Positions 37,901 through 52,900 of a stretch of 64,000 bases of DNA are shown piece by piece. This stretch comes from Ciona savignyi. Its lineage: Eukaryota; Chordata; Ascidiacea; Phlebobranchia; Cionidae. Positions within the stretch are counted from its first letter, which is position 1; every line of letters begins with the position of its first letter. The notes under the pieces were generated by a model, which saw only the letters and a program-made list of their open reading frames with translations, was not told the DNA's origin and searched no databases. The translations under genes and the position numbers were made by a program. The stretch spans positions 1,510,770 through 1,574,769 of the forward strand of contig CH003416.1 of NCBI GenBank assembly GCA_000149265.1, given 5' to 3'.

Positions 37901-40900
37901 TGAAGCAATGACCTATATTTGTACTACTGTGTAAAGTTGTGCAGTTTTTGTGACAATGACCAGTATACACTGTATTGGTTGTGGCTCCTATACCATTCTG
38001 AGAACGTTGGTATCATAATAATAGTAAATTGCAATATATTCCTATATAAAGAGGAAACTGGTATATAAGTACTGGCTATTAAGCAATAATAGCCTCCCTC
38101 ACCATGTAAAATTGTTTACAGTCGACACAGGAAATGTATAAAATGCAGGACTGGTACAAAATATTACACACTTGGAGTATGGTTTGGTGTATAAAATAGC
38201 CTGTTTTGTGATGCACGAATAATAATGCTTCAAGCTGTTTCGATGTCTGCTGCTTTTATTCTAGTAACCTTGTGCTTCGCAGTACAGGTGGGTGTGATGT
38301 TTGAATAACACTTGTTTTGTAATATACAATGTTGTGGCTAGAAAGGAATGGCCACAACATCTGGTATGATAAGAGTATATTGGTAGTTTGCTACGTAATA
38401 AGGGTTTACAGTGCTGGGGTCTCACTGCAGGTTTAATAAAGCCCAGGCAGCCTGTATGTCACACTATATATAAATAAGTCTATTTAAATGTGTTGCCATC
38501 ACTTATTAAATCATTAGAAATAAATTATTACCAGTATATGTATAAACTTAATTTAGGTGATTTTTAATATGTCTGCTGTTAAAAAAGTGAGATACTGATA
38601 CCCATACGTGGAAACAAATTGAAATCTTCTTCTTAACAATATTGTAATGAAGCTACTTTGCTTCACTGGTTGATTAGGTTGCTTTAAAAAAATGACTTTT
38701 TTATTAATGTTATTACAAACGTCAAATTTATATCTTCTATACTCAATGCGAAATATACTCTAATGATAACTTTTTGTAAATTGATCTGTAAAAAACGATG
38801 AGTGAATATGTAGAATGTAAGAATCAGGTAATTTATTTTCAGTCAATAAATTAGTTATTCGTAGGATGGATATGAATATCTTAAAAAAATATAATATTTT
38901 CTTTGTAATTTTGACATTTTTACTTCCAGTCAGTTGATGATTCGCACAAAGAGATTGGAACCAATTCAACAGTCATTCAACTCAATTCAAGAGACACTAA
39001 TCAAGTAAATATTTAACTAAATGTTAACTGCACTTCAAGTGTTTTATTTAAAAACTGTATCATTTGTGATGTTTTAAAAATCACTTTTAAAAAACCTAAA
39101 AAAATTGTAAAAGCAAAAATGTAAATATTTAACTAAATGCTAACTGCACATATTATTTAAAAATTTGTATTATTTGTATTATATTCATTTTAAAACCTTA
39201 TTTAAAATTAATTTAGTTTAGTTAAAAAAATGTTTTTTAAAGAAAACTTAAAAAATTGTAAAAGCAAAATGGCAATTTGTATGAGTTGTGCTAATCTGGT
39301 TGCCTTTACCAGTATACACATTTTTATACCAAATTTGCTTTCAGTATTTAAAAAAAAACAATTGACGTTTATGACCAATACTTCATTTTAAAGCCTGAAA
39401 TTTTCTTTACAATCAGTGAATCAGATATATTGTTATAAGTTTTGTGGAACAGAATAAAAATTTACTTCAATCTGAAAGCAAATAAATATTAAATTGGAAA
39501 AAATCTTAAAAGTTTTCTGTCCAGGATGAAACAGTCGTAAATGTGGATAGTGTCGACCACGCCGAAGAAGCCAAAGTTATTGAACAAACAAATGTTGAAG
39601 CTAAACCAACAAATCAAGAGGCTGAAAATGAATCGATTGATCCACGTGAACCAGACGCTATCAAAGCAGCACAAACACACGAGGTAAAACTTCCTTTAAC
39701 CTTCCACTTTTTAAGGAATTGTGTGTGGCTGGTAATTTAATTATTTTTTTAATACAATTTACCGCTTTCTAATATTAAATATGTGGACACTATGTCTATA
39801 TACCTCGATTCTAATAACTGATCGCCGAAAAAATTGCCGTTGTTTGGTTGGTTCAAAAGTCTTGTCCACTGTAATCATACTAAAACTAGGTAAAAATTAA
39901 TTTGATGTAACTTTTTATGATTTATACGGGACCCAAATAATGAAAAAGTTAAAACCTTTTTAAGTAACTTTGTTTTACTATACACACAAATTAAAACCGT
40001 TTCTTCAATTTTTAAGTGGGTTTGTTAACCTGTGATTAACAAACGCAGCATTAATAATTATGTAACAAAAAATGACTTTTACCACGGGAATACTGTAGGT
40101 CTATTTAATTTACTCATGTTATCTCCTTATTTAGCAGGAGTTTCTCGTATAATTTTAATTAAAAATGGTAAAGTGGTGATGAAAGATGTTGGTCAAGTCT
40201 TTAAATGTTATTACTATTGGCATGGATACGTAGTTTTAATAGTTTTCACCAATTCATTTATTTATCATACTGTACAGTACATTTTAAGAATTTTTTTTTA
40301 TAAAGATAAGCTACCATGTTTTTGATCAAATTTTTTAATATAATATAACAACAAACAGGCAAAGCCTGACGAGACAATTGGGAGTGGGCCTTCTGAAGAA
40401 ACAGTGGAGATAACGGAAAAAGACAAACAGGGTGAGTAACTATTATCAAGGACAACCTTTGTTTTTCAAATTATAGGGATGGTAGAGTTTGACATCCTGC
40501 TAATGGATGGACATATCACTTGACTTTTTACTCCTATAAACTTTTGTGTAATGTTAAATGATATTTCATCATTCTTGTTGTTTTTATGTTTAATGAACGC
40601 TTTATTGTAAAATTGATGCTTTATAAAGTATGAAATATAGAGTAACAACATTTTTACCAATATTTTAGGAATAACCTGCACATTTTTCCAAATTAATTTG
40701 TGCTTTAATTCAAATTTAGTTTATAGAATTAAAATCACTACATGGGACATAGCACATAAGAGTCATACACGGTCTATCCCAAGGGCTTAGAAAGCCAGGA
40801 AACCGGCAGTTGTCAAAACACAACATGTTAAGTGCTCACCAATGTGTTCCATAGACTGTTTTATTATTTTTTTTCACAGTTTTGGCCGTTTCATTCAATT

Positions 40901-43900
40901 CCACAAAATCTTGAAAACACCTTATAAACCATTACGAACAAAATGTCACCGCTGATTATTAATTATGGATACTTTTATAAAAGGGGACACATATTGTTTT
41001 TGTGTGTTTTTTTTCTTTTTTTCCTAAAATAGGTGGTTGGTTGTCTTGTAAGTTTGGAATGTGCGGAACTAAACTAACAGGAATTGTTCATAATTTTAAT
41101 TATTTTCTACTCCCAGAACCAGTGCCTCAACCTGCTGACCAAGTAGAACCGCAGAATAAAACCAATAACAATGTGACAGAAACCGACAAACCAGATGAAG
41201 TGGCAGAAAAAACAACTGAGAATGGTGAGTTGCATCTTGTTTACTTGCTGGATGATGTATAGGTTATCTGCCGGTATTTTTTGTTTTTCTTTCTTGAGTT
41301 AATGTTATTGGTATGCTGTTAATCTGTTATCATTATGTCAGTGTTAAACTACAAGTTATGGGTAAATCACTTTTCTTTTGAGGAAAATTTCTGTTCTTTA
41401 ACATTTGTTGGTTGATATTTCCTAAACAATAAAATGAATGTCGGACTTTAGGAATTTACACATCTGTTTCCAACAACAAATATCTGTGCTCAATATGTGT
41501 CAGATTGCTTTAAAATAAGAGGAATATAAAAAAAACAAATATTTCATACTCGCATAAGTGTAGGTGTTTTAGGGCGACTGTTAGGCATAGTTAAGTACTT
41601 TAACTGTATGGTAAACATAGCACAACTAAATAGCAGCTTAGATCAAACACACAGCAGAAGCGGATAAATGATAAATACTCACATAGGTGTTTACGTCTCT
41701 CTTTCTAAAATTACTACAATTGGGGAATAAAAATACATCACCTCGGTAAAATGCTTGGGGCTTATTCAATGAAAGTTGACATTAGTGTTATTATGTTTAG
41801 TCTTGGTTTTAACCTTCACTTTTAATTCGTATAATAAAATAAACTATAAGTTATGATTATTGGTGTATTTAGTGTTCCAGCCACCCCTTAGTTTACCTTT
41901 ATGGTATAACCTCGTTTACTACAACAAAGCACTGTTCCTTACTAAAACTTCAGACCCTTATTTTAAGCTTTTTACCTCATTTCAATACTTCCTTTTTTTA
42001 AATCCAGCTGACGAAAAACAAAACGAAGAGAACGTGAAATTGGAGGTAGACAGCATTCAATCATTCGAAGAGTGGAAGAAGAAACAAATACAAGACCGGG
42101 TAAGTTTCCAAGCTCATTTGATTGTTGCTCTTACTACATCTTGCTATGCATTGCCAATTTATTTAGTTAGAAATATCATGGAAATGATAATTGGCATATT
42201 TGATTTGAATTTTGAATCTATATCAATCAAACTCCTTAATTTGTATGGATCACACCATTATGGTGCCTTTTAAAAAATCTCTTCACTGAATGACTTAAAT
42301 ATTGTGCTTACCACCTTAAAACAATTAAAATGTCTATCCCACTTCTATCAAAAAAAATGGCTGGATAGCTGGTCCATCGCTACATTGGAATTGTTGATTA
42401 TATTAATTAAACCCACCATTCAGGAGGATGCTGCAGTGAAGGACACATTCCAACTCCCTCCCCGAGCCATCCGTACCAAGAAAACCCAGGTCAACTACGC
42501 ATCGCAAGACTGTGGGGCAAAAATATTAACCAGCAACCCCGAATCTAAGGTGGGTGAAACGTATATCATGGACAAAGCTTGGATTGTGTTTTAACATTGA
42601 ATTTGTTTATACTTGAAAGCTGGGTTGCGAGATTATGCTTAAAAATCTGAATAAATACTAAAGAAGGTGTTTGGCTTTGTTAGATTTCCTTGATCATATA
42701 TTTTTGTATTTGTACAGCAACTCCAATTTTCTGCTTTTTTTCTATTATATGAAATAACAAGTGTACCGGTATCAATTTTGGTACTGAATTTGTTTTAGGT
42801 AACTTTAGGACTCATAAGCTTTTCCTAAAATTATCAGAAAAAGTTTTGCCATGAAGCATCCACTTTTCCCTTTTTTTGCATGTTAAGCCAGATTTTTTTC
42901 AACACAAATTCACACAATAAAATCTTGGTTTCATTTCGCCAGCACGAGTCTGCGATACTGGATGAAAACAAAGACCTCTACATGTTGAATCCATGCTCTG
43001 CTAACATCTGGTTTGTGGTGGAACTTTGCGAACCAATTCAGGTGAGATGATTGCACTATTCAGATGGAACTATATGGTTTAAGCTTCTTTTATGTGGATT
43101 TTTAGATTGCAAACCTCAGTTACATTTTTTCTTTATTAGAAATGGTAGGCCTAGAGCCTCTGTTTTTTTCTGTGTTTTATAGGTGTGTTTTTGCACTCCA
43201 ATAGTGTTATAAAGCCCTTTTTTCAGTATGTTAAACTTAAGTTTTGCAACAACAGTTTTAAAAATAGATTGTCGTACTGAAAATGAACCCTTATCAAGTT
43301 TTTCTTCAAAAAATGGCAAAAACTAAATAACCAGTGTGATATAAATTTTTGCAAGAGTAAAATGGTCAAATATATATCCCTTTAAATGAAGATATTTAAA
43401 CTAATACCAGTTTTAAGATCACCCTAAACTAACTGCCTGTGTAATAAGACTCTCTCTACACGTACACATAGCGGTATCTTCCAACCTCCATTATCCTATA
43501 TAGATCCGTCAATTACAACTCGCGAATCTGGAATTATTTTCCTCCTCACCGCGAATATTTGAGATCTCTATAAGCGAGCGATACCCAGCGAGGGAGTGGA
43601 GGTTGCTGGGAACGTTCGAAGCGAGGAACGATCGGACCGTCCAGACGTTCGCGCCTCCTCGTGAAGAGCTCATGTTCGCAAAGTATATAAAGGTATGTTG
43701 TGGTGGGGGGTGGATAAGTTGTTTTGAACTGGAATATCTGCATTGGTTACAGTTTTTGACGCACATACCTTAACTTATATGTTGTGGTGAGGGGTGGCTT
43801 AGTAGTGCTGTGCTGATCGCGATTATGATCGCAAAGCAATCGCAATATATCTGTTATCTTGAACTAAGGCGTTAGTTGTTTTAAATTGGAATATCTGAAT

Positions 43901-46900
43901 TAGTTTTTTAACTAACCTACCTTTATTTAACTCGGAGCTTTCTAACAATCCAGCATTTTGCCCACCTCTTTTCAGTTCCATGAGAAACCTTCCATTTGCT
44001 ACATATATAATATGTTTATTATGTCTAAAATAACATCGCTGAATTTACATTACATCTTGAATTTATTACCAATTTCGTGTAAAACTTATGCATATGACTG
44101 CTATTTTGTGTAAATACTTTTTGTTAAGACTGGATTAAAGTAAAGCAAGTGACCGAATTACACAACCCCCCAACACATAAAGTTTAAAAATAGAAGACTA
44201 ACGTGTCCTTTTTGAAACATTTGAATGATACTTTATTTATAAGTGCTCTATTATGATTGGTTGTTACCATATTATTATAATGTCAAGTGTCCGATTTAAA
44301 TTTTCAAGTTGACTGATCTTGGGTAATGTTTCCTACTGACATGAATATTGTGCTTTAGACACTTTACACGCATCTAATCTAAACATCCTTGATTGTATTT
44401 CTACTCATTATAAAGCTTTTGTTCTCTTTACCAAACGTATTTGTGTAGGGGTGTCGGGTATAATTATCTGACAAAACAAAAGTTTTATTTTTAATGTGCA
44501 TTATAATGTGCAATAATTCTCATATAAATTTTACCACGGACAAGTAAATATAATATTCTAGTCCTGCAATGGATCAGATTAATCTGTCCTTGCATGAGAA
44601 TCGAACTAGCAGCCTTGGGGATGTGTTCGCCCTGAGGTCAGAGCGTGACAGCATTTTCCCCAATTTTATTCACGACCAACTGATGTCTTATCTGGCTTTA
44701 CATTGTAGGACTCAATAAAAAAAATACTTGTTATGTATATTATCCAACAACACTATAATTTTTGACACTTGCAATGCACTCTTCGTAACATTTCTCGATT
44801 TGCTTTCAAAATGTTGGTGAGCCAATTTCTCCTACCATCCTTTCCTGTTTCCCATTTTTTAGTATTGAGCATAAAAATTATCTTCAATACCCTCATTTAC
44901 CCCTCAGTTTGAGATGAAGAGTCACTTCGGGAAGGAGCACTTCTGTCCCCTCACGTTGATCCGAGTGCTCGGAGTCTCCATGGTGGAGGAGTACGAGGAG
45001 ACGGAGGAGAAGAACAATGACAAAAGTGATGTCACAAACCAAAGAGTCCAGGAGACGGTGAGAACAAATTTTGACGAATTTTTGTCAGACAAAATTTAAA
45101 TTGATTCAAATTGTGGGGATTCGCTATAGCGATAATGCAGAGAAAGTGAGGCTGACTAAAGTTATGCAACATGATAACTTTAATATTTATGATATGTATT
45201 ACCGTATTTATTTTAACATTTGCAGACTGTCGGTCTAGTTTACATTCACCAAATAGAGCTTCCAATAAATTATTATTAAATAGATGACAGCAAACAAAGC
45301 AATAAAAAAGTCAAATATATTTGTCATTAAAAACAGCTGGGTGACTGTTATATTGTTCTATTTGCTGCATCTTTTATTGAGTTTTTATTTCCCCACCCAG
45401 ACGAAGCAGACAGTGACTGATGATAATACGAAGATGGTTGGTACTGATGGGAATGAGAGTGGATCAATTGAAAAGATGTTTAACATCGTGAAAAACGCTG
45501 TCGGGAATTTACTCGGCAATGGAGGAAGTGAAGGGGGTCATGTCAATGCCACAAGGTGAAAATTTGACCTTTTTTCAGTTTGATTTGTTTTTTTTTCTAT
45601 TCTTTGTTTATAAAGAGGATAATGATTTTTTTATTATAAAGTAATCATAAAATGGTAAAACTACAGCTAAGTAAAATTTTAATACAAAACTTTAATAAGC
45701 ATAGGTAAAAACAAGTGGCTGTTATTAAACCATTTTCTTTCAAACAATACTCGCCAAAGTCAGTTTGCTGTGAGTTGGATATGCACATGTAATTAAAAAA
45801 ACTTTTTAAATTGTGCATATTTTGGAAAAAATGTTTTTGTTCTAATGTTGCATTTGGCACTGAGCATGTTATGATAAAATACAATTTCGTGTCCAAATAT
45901 ACTCGAAACCATAACAATATTTTATCACCACGCTGAACACTTTACCTTGATGATGTGAGCTTAAATTTGGTTTAAACATCTCCACAGAGTGTTGAAACAA
46001 AATTAGTGTGGTGGTATCGACTGTATTTGTAAAAATATAAGATTGTGTTTTATAATAACATACCTACTGCCAAATACAAAAGAATAAAAAAACTGTACCG
46101 TGTCCAGTAGGGATGCACAAACTAGAATATCTTGGTATTCTAGAATAGTTATTTCGAATCCAGAATATCGAATCCTATTCTATATTAAAAAGCAAACTCC
46201 AGTTAAAGTGGCAAGATCGTCAAAAATTCCTGCTTCAGCTGACTACCTTTATGGCCAGTGTGGTTACATACTTATAATCATAGGCGGCGACTTCAGTAAA
46301 ATGTTACCGTTGCGCCAAATTGTATGACGTCACAATCGGCCCTATGCCTCGAACTAACTGGGATAGAACTATGATACTAACGATTTACAAAGCTAAAAGA
46401 TTAAGCCAGGAGTTTAAGTGTTTAATCTAACTACTTCCCCCGCTGAAATATTGCATGGTTATACGCTGTTCAGCGTCAACAATACGGAAAGAATATACCA
46501 AATATTTATGTGTCTGCAAGGGCTGTGCAAGAACCCAGATTCTTATAACGGTTAACTGATCAAAGAAAAAAAACGTTAACCGTTAACCGATGTTAGCCTA
46601 CTGTTCTCTCTAGCTAATACTTAGTAATGGGAAGAACATGGGGAAAAACGGGAGTGCGTCAGTGGTCCTGTATTGAATCTAGGTCAACGTAACCCTAGGT
46701 CAAACCGCCGATCAAAGCAATAAACACCGCTGGAAAAGCGGCGCTGCGGTTAGACGTTTTAATGTGATAATTATTTAAATGCGCAGGGAATTTTTTGCGT
46801 TATTATAAAACAGACATTGCGGCGCAACGGCGGAAGTCTGCGCGCTTATAATATCCGTTGTAATCAACGCTGTTGCAATATGTACAATGGAAATAAAAAG

Positions 46901-49900
46901 GAACTCCATGCAATTATAGTTTCTTAATGTGCAATGTATATTATTTCGAATCCAAATATTCGAAATAAACGTAATATTTGGATTCGAATTCTACGGGATT
47001 CGAATCCGGAAGATTCGATATTCTAGTTTGTGCATCCCCCTAACCGTGTGTAAAAGTAATAAAATGATTATTTGATTCCAATGATTTCAAATCATTTAGT
47101 CACACAATTTTCAGTAAAAACATATTGTAACCTTGTGTGATACCATTGAAGCATTGGTGTTGCCAATCCTGAACATTTCAATTGAACCTGCAGCCTCGTG
47201 AACCTCACTGTGCAAGAATCGAACAAATCCGAAGAAGAGGACAGAATTGATCCGAAGTGGGAATCGCCGGTCACTTTGGTCACCAACAAGTGAGTTCGAG
47301 TCATTTGTAAGTTAGGAGGGTTTATTGAAACCACAAGATTGATTTAAAAAAAAAAGATTATTATTATAGTATTGACAAGTAGTGCTTTATGACTATAGGA
47401 GTCCACTTATATTTAAGAATCTTTCATTATCCAGTATAAATATCAGTCCAAAAATACAATTTTCCTATTAACTTATATATTTAAGGAAAAATACAACAGT
47501 GATAATTTCCAAAATAGTTGTTTTTAGAAAATACTTACTGTAGTGTATTATCTGGGGATTTTTATTTTAACCAAGATACATAATACAAATTTTGCTGTGT
47601 ATGACATTCATTCTATACATTTATACTAGACTTCAAAATGGGAATGGACTGAAACAGTTTTGGAATCAACTTGACTACTCTAAAGTAAAAATAAAGCACA
47701 ACTCTAATTTTAAATTGAATTTCTTGATCAAGCTCCTGCTGATTTAGTATTGGACCTATAAGCTTGCATCAACCTGCACATATATCAGGGATTCTTAAAC
47801 CCTTTGGGGGCATAAAAGCTTCACAAGGGGGGGCGCGGGCATGACATTGGAGATTGGTTTAACAAACGCAGCAGATCTTCGATGTGCGTTGTCTTTAACA
47901 AAGCCTTGAATTAAACGACCAATTTTCCAAAAACAGTTTCATCCTTCACACTAAGCAGGAAAATGGCAAATAATTTATTGTTCCATTTATCTTGAGTTTG
48001 ATTTTTGAGGCTAGTTGAGGCATAACTAAAAAGTTTAAGAACCACTGACATAAATGCACTAACATGAATCCCCACTGCTGACCCATCTATTTCTGGATGT
48101 CGGTTCGACACATAACAAATTCCACTTGTTTAAAGATTTACTTACAGATCAGAAGTCGCTCCCTCCAACATCCAGAAGATCCCGATTGTGGTCCTTGTCG
48201 AGCAGGGAGACGGGAGGGAGTTTGTGAGCGAGAAGGAGTTCAACCCCCACCTTTACCCCCTGGGATTCCTCGGCAAATTATCCCCGGATCATTTCACAGC
48301 CAACCTCTGCTGGTTCCTGGAGCTCGTATACAGGTGGGTGTCAACAGACTTAAACGTAAACTTGTTTAACCAGGAGTGCCAACATTATCATGTTCAACTA
48401 TTACATTTGTTGTGGCAAATCAGTCAAGGAATTAATTGTGTATAGTCCAAGTCATGGGTTTGAATTCAACACACAGCTCAGCATTTTTTCCTGGTCCTGT
48501 TAAGCTATTAGAACATTCTACTTGTGTACAGTAAGCACAGACCATATATATATGAATTCCCGATCATACATGTTTGTTGTTTGCAAATAACCTGACATAG
48601 TTCACACTGGCCCCTCTGGTTTTTGATTCTTATCCTTATTTAGCAAATGTTACATTCAGCATCATTTGAAGCCGAACTGAAGTTTTAACCCAATACCCCC
48701 CCCCCTGCCAGGGTGTCCGTGATGTCTTGTATCATCCAACCGTACCAGAACCAGACGTCTGCAGCCGACCCAACATTATACTCTTACGTCATCCACAAGA
48801 GGGTGCAAAAGCCACCTGCTGATCCACAAATTGTGGAAAACGTCAAAATACTTCAAAAAGTTAAACCGCCAATAGAAAATGCGACAATAAAAGTCGATAA
48901 AGTTGATCATAAAAATGGTGGTGATTCGGAAGAAAATGTGGTGGAAAAAACAGAAGATGTTAAACAAGCTCCGAAACCAAGTAAAAAACTGATTGAAATT
49001 GACAGCAAAAGTGACGAGTTGCCGGATGTTGAGACCAAAATTGAAGAATATCCGAACAAAACCGAGACTGTTTCGAATGTTGAACCAGAAACTGAAGAAG
49101 TGAAGTTGAAACAAATAGACGAAGCGCCCACAGTGGAACAAATCCTTCACGTGAAACCTGTGGAGAAATGTGAAAACCCCGAATTTAAAGCCGAGGGAAA
49201 TACCCCACCGAGTACCCCAATTGAATCACCGGGTGTCAACATGGGTGAAGACCCACCGAATATGGTTGAAGATACCAGCATCAAAGAGGGCGTCGTTTTA
49301 ACCGGTGATGTCACTACTGATGATGTCATCGCAGACTCGTCAAACATCAAATTCAGCGATGACAAAGCGAATTCAACAGTTGAAGACGAGACACAGGAAG
49401 TTGATGTGCAAGTGATGGAAAACAAGAAAGAAGCCAAGGAAGCGAGTCCAAACCCGGTAAGATTATCTGTTCCTGTTCTGCTGTATTTGTATTCTCCATT
49501 TTCGAAGTTACTTACATTTGAAGGATGTTCCAATATTTGTAGACTGTGGCTGCTATTACCACGATTGCATATCTGGTTATTCCTAGATTTTGTTTGTTGT
49601 ATCAAATGATTGTTTTTGAAAATTATATCAGTTGTGTAATTTATTTGTTGGTTTTTTTATTATTTTCTCAATATGTAGCAAAGTAAGTGATTTTGATTAA
49701 TGAACAGGATATAAAAATATATTGTTTTACTTATTAGATTAAACGTTTTTAGTCTTTTTTGTCTTCACGAGGTTTGGTTTTTTATTTCATCCCAATTTTA
49801 AGTTACGTGATTCTTAGATATATAACACTAATGTGTGAATTCTAAATAAATTACTATATAAATTTACAAGCAATTTTCTGCAAATCAACCATTTTATATT

Positions 49901-52900
49901 ATTTCCATGACAGCCGAAAGAGGATTCTTCGCCACCGGAGGAGCTACAGACAAAGCAGGATCCCCCGGAACCAGTAACTGCGATACCTGCGTTGCAAATC
50001 GGTTCGATTGACCGAGACCAACCCACTTTGAATGCTGAGGTAGAACGTGATTGTACTAAACAGATTAATTGTTGCGTGCTTTTATGTACAACTTTCAAAA
50101 CTTATGTGCTTTCTCATACAGATATCAGAAGCTGTATGGTTTTATATGACCATTATAAAAACAATAAATCACAAATTACACAACACACTTGATAATCATT
50201 AAAAATAAAAATCAACTAACAGATCAAAAATTTCAAAAATCAGGAAACCACTTAACACACAAATATGTTCAACTATCAAAAATAAAATAAGCAAATAATG
50301 TATAAAAATCGTGAAATACTCGAACCAACTATTAATCAACTATTTAAATCTCTGAACAACCTTAAAAACAAAATCACATCTCACACAATCCTGCCAAAAA
50401 TATATAAAACTGTTCAAAACACGAAACCTCCTCATACTGATCCGAGTCCCTTTATTCCAGGAGGTTGTCATCAATCCTGGGACCAACCAGAAGGAATCAG
50501 TCCTCATGAGGTTGAGCAACAGAATTCGAGCTCTCGAACAAAACTTATCGCTCAGCAGCGATTACTTGGAAGATTTGAGTCAAAGGTAAAATCTTCTTGA
50601 CTTCATTGTCAGTTTTTCTGTAATTTTTACTCTGATAAGATGCCAGGCATGGCATAAGCATCAAATTTCGGTTTGAAAAAATTGTATTGTACCAAAAAGT
50701 ATTTAGTGTGTTTTTTATTGTAAAAGACTATTTCCTAGATTTTTCGGGCGCAATAAATTACAGCTGTTTAGCGTTTTATATTGCTTGTTAATATAATTGG
50801 TTAAAACGTTTATTAAAATGTTATATACAATATATGAGCTGGATTAAATAATAAATTAAATTTTACTAAAAGTAGTTTTGGCCTATTACTTGAATCTTGA
50901 GTGTGCTTTAAGTTGGTAAATATTTAAAATGGTGTGGAAGTATTATGTGTCCGAACAAAGTTCCAAAACACCATTCAATCCCCTAAAGGTTTATTAAACC
51001 CAAAAAAAAATCATCGTCCCAATGCTTCAAACAGCAATTCAACCCCCAAAACCCCCGCCTGCAGGTACAAGAGACAAATGGATGAAATGCAGAAAGCTTT
51101 CAACCGAACCAAGACCAGGTTGACGGAAACATCGCGGCGAAGTGAGGAAAAGGAGCAGAAACAAGATGAAGCGATCCAACTTGCTAAAACCCAGAGTGAA
51201 GAGCTACAGAAAAAGGTGATTTAGAGAAATGACTCTAATTAGCTAAACCATCCAACCATTTATTTGATATGATACTTATGTTTTATCTATGTAAATAGAA
51301 AAGCGCAAGAAAATTTATCACATAGTCAATTATTAGACTACCTTCCGGCCACCGTCGTGTTACCAAAGCTATGGCAGTGTGTTGTGTATGATTGGGATGT
51401 TTTTTTAATTTTAGTACAACTAATCAATTTAGTGATTTCAAGTAATTTCACAGTAATTTTTGTGTCTAAGAAGTTGTGAGAACACAACCGACCATCTAAC
51501 GGCTAGTTTCAATTCAGTATCATATAAGTAGAGTTAACTGGCAGGAAGTATGACTTATTTTTTGTAACTTAAATAAACTGTCATATTGTTTATTTTCTTA
51601 CTTGAAAACTGATATTGTAAAACCGTAAATATTTTGTTTTATTCTTTGGGAGGATTGTCAGAGGATATTGCAAAAATGTCTACACACTCTAAAATCTGAA
51701 TTTGGCAGTTATTTTCAAGACAGAAAAAAACATTGTGTTTTAGGATATTTAAAAAAAAAGTATTGAATATTTCACCAAATTACTTGTACAGCTTGATCAC
51801 GTGAGCGCGACGCTGGATCTCATGAATCAACAAATGATCGCCCGCCACCTGGTTCTTATGGCGCTAGAGAGCTGTTTGTGTGTCCTCGTTTTCTTTGTCT
51901 GTCTCAACCGAAGGCAGAAAAGGTAGGAACAGTAGTTCGAACATGATATATATTTCCAGTCTCCATTTTGCAAGGATGTTAATTTTTTTTTGGCATCTGA
52001 CTTACAGCGTTATGAAATTGCGAAATCCAGTGTTACGTGCAAATGTTTTAGTTGTTTCTTCAATCGTCTTCAGTGTGAAAGAATCTACAACTAGAGCTGG
52101 GCGTAATTGATCAAAGTTGTATTACGGAATTACGCCAGCTCAGTTACGTAATTCCGTAATTTTCGTAATTTTTATGACGTCATCGTTATTTTAAAAACAG
52201 CCAAAAATCATCGTGTTTTTGGATGCATTTTGATGGTAGACAAAAAGAAATTTTAAAATAAACTTTAGAGACTTTAAAGTTTAAACTAAACGGTTCGTTC
52301 GTCCTGCGTTGAAACAAATTCACAAGTAAACAAACCGCAGATCGTGGCGGCGTTACCCTTTGTCCTATCGCGCTGATTACAGATAAGGAAATTGGCGCGA
52401 ATCCAAGATCACGTGCATTTAACGCGATTTTGATTATTCCTACCGATGGTTCGAACTATTTTAATCGAACTAGATCTGTGCAAATACTTATAAAACTGAT
52501 TTTTAGCCAAGTGTTCTCTCTCGCTAGTACTTAATAATGGCAAGATCCTGGGAAAAAACGCGCTTGGAAGTGCGTCAGTGGTCCTGTATTAAAACTAGGT
52601 CAACGTGACCCTAGGTCATACCGCCGATCAAAGCAATAAACACTGTGAAGAGCAACGGTTAGCAACACGACAAGTTTCAGTTAGCAACGCGAAAAGATAC
52701 GGTTAGCAATAATTAGCAACTCGATACAAACTCGGGGCCTCTACCTTTACTCGTCCCATCACTAATAGTAGGCCCACTGAAAGTCAACCGCGCGGTCTAT
52801 AAAAAAGAACAAACACCCCATAACGTGTATTGTTATCATGCTGTTGTATGCGTGAAAAACGAACACATTCGGTTAACCATTTATGGATTTCATTGACGGT

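Noticed and set aside
48776-49605. Minus-strand frames of 124 and 152 codons
   Set aside because: Shadows of the long SUCO exon 48712-49456, whose phase and similarity fix the plus strand.
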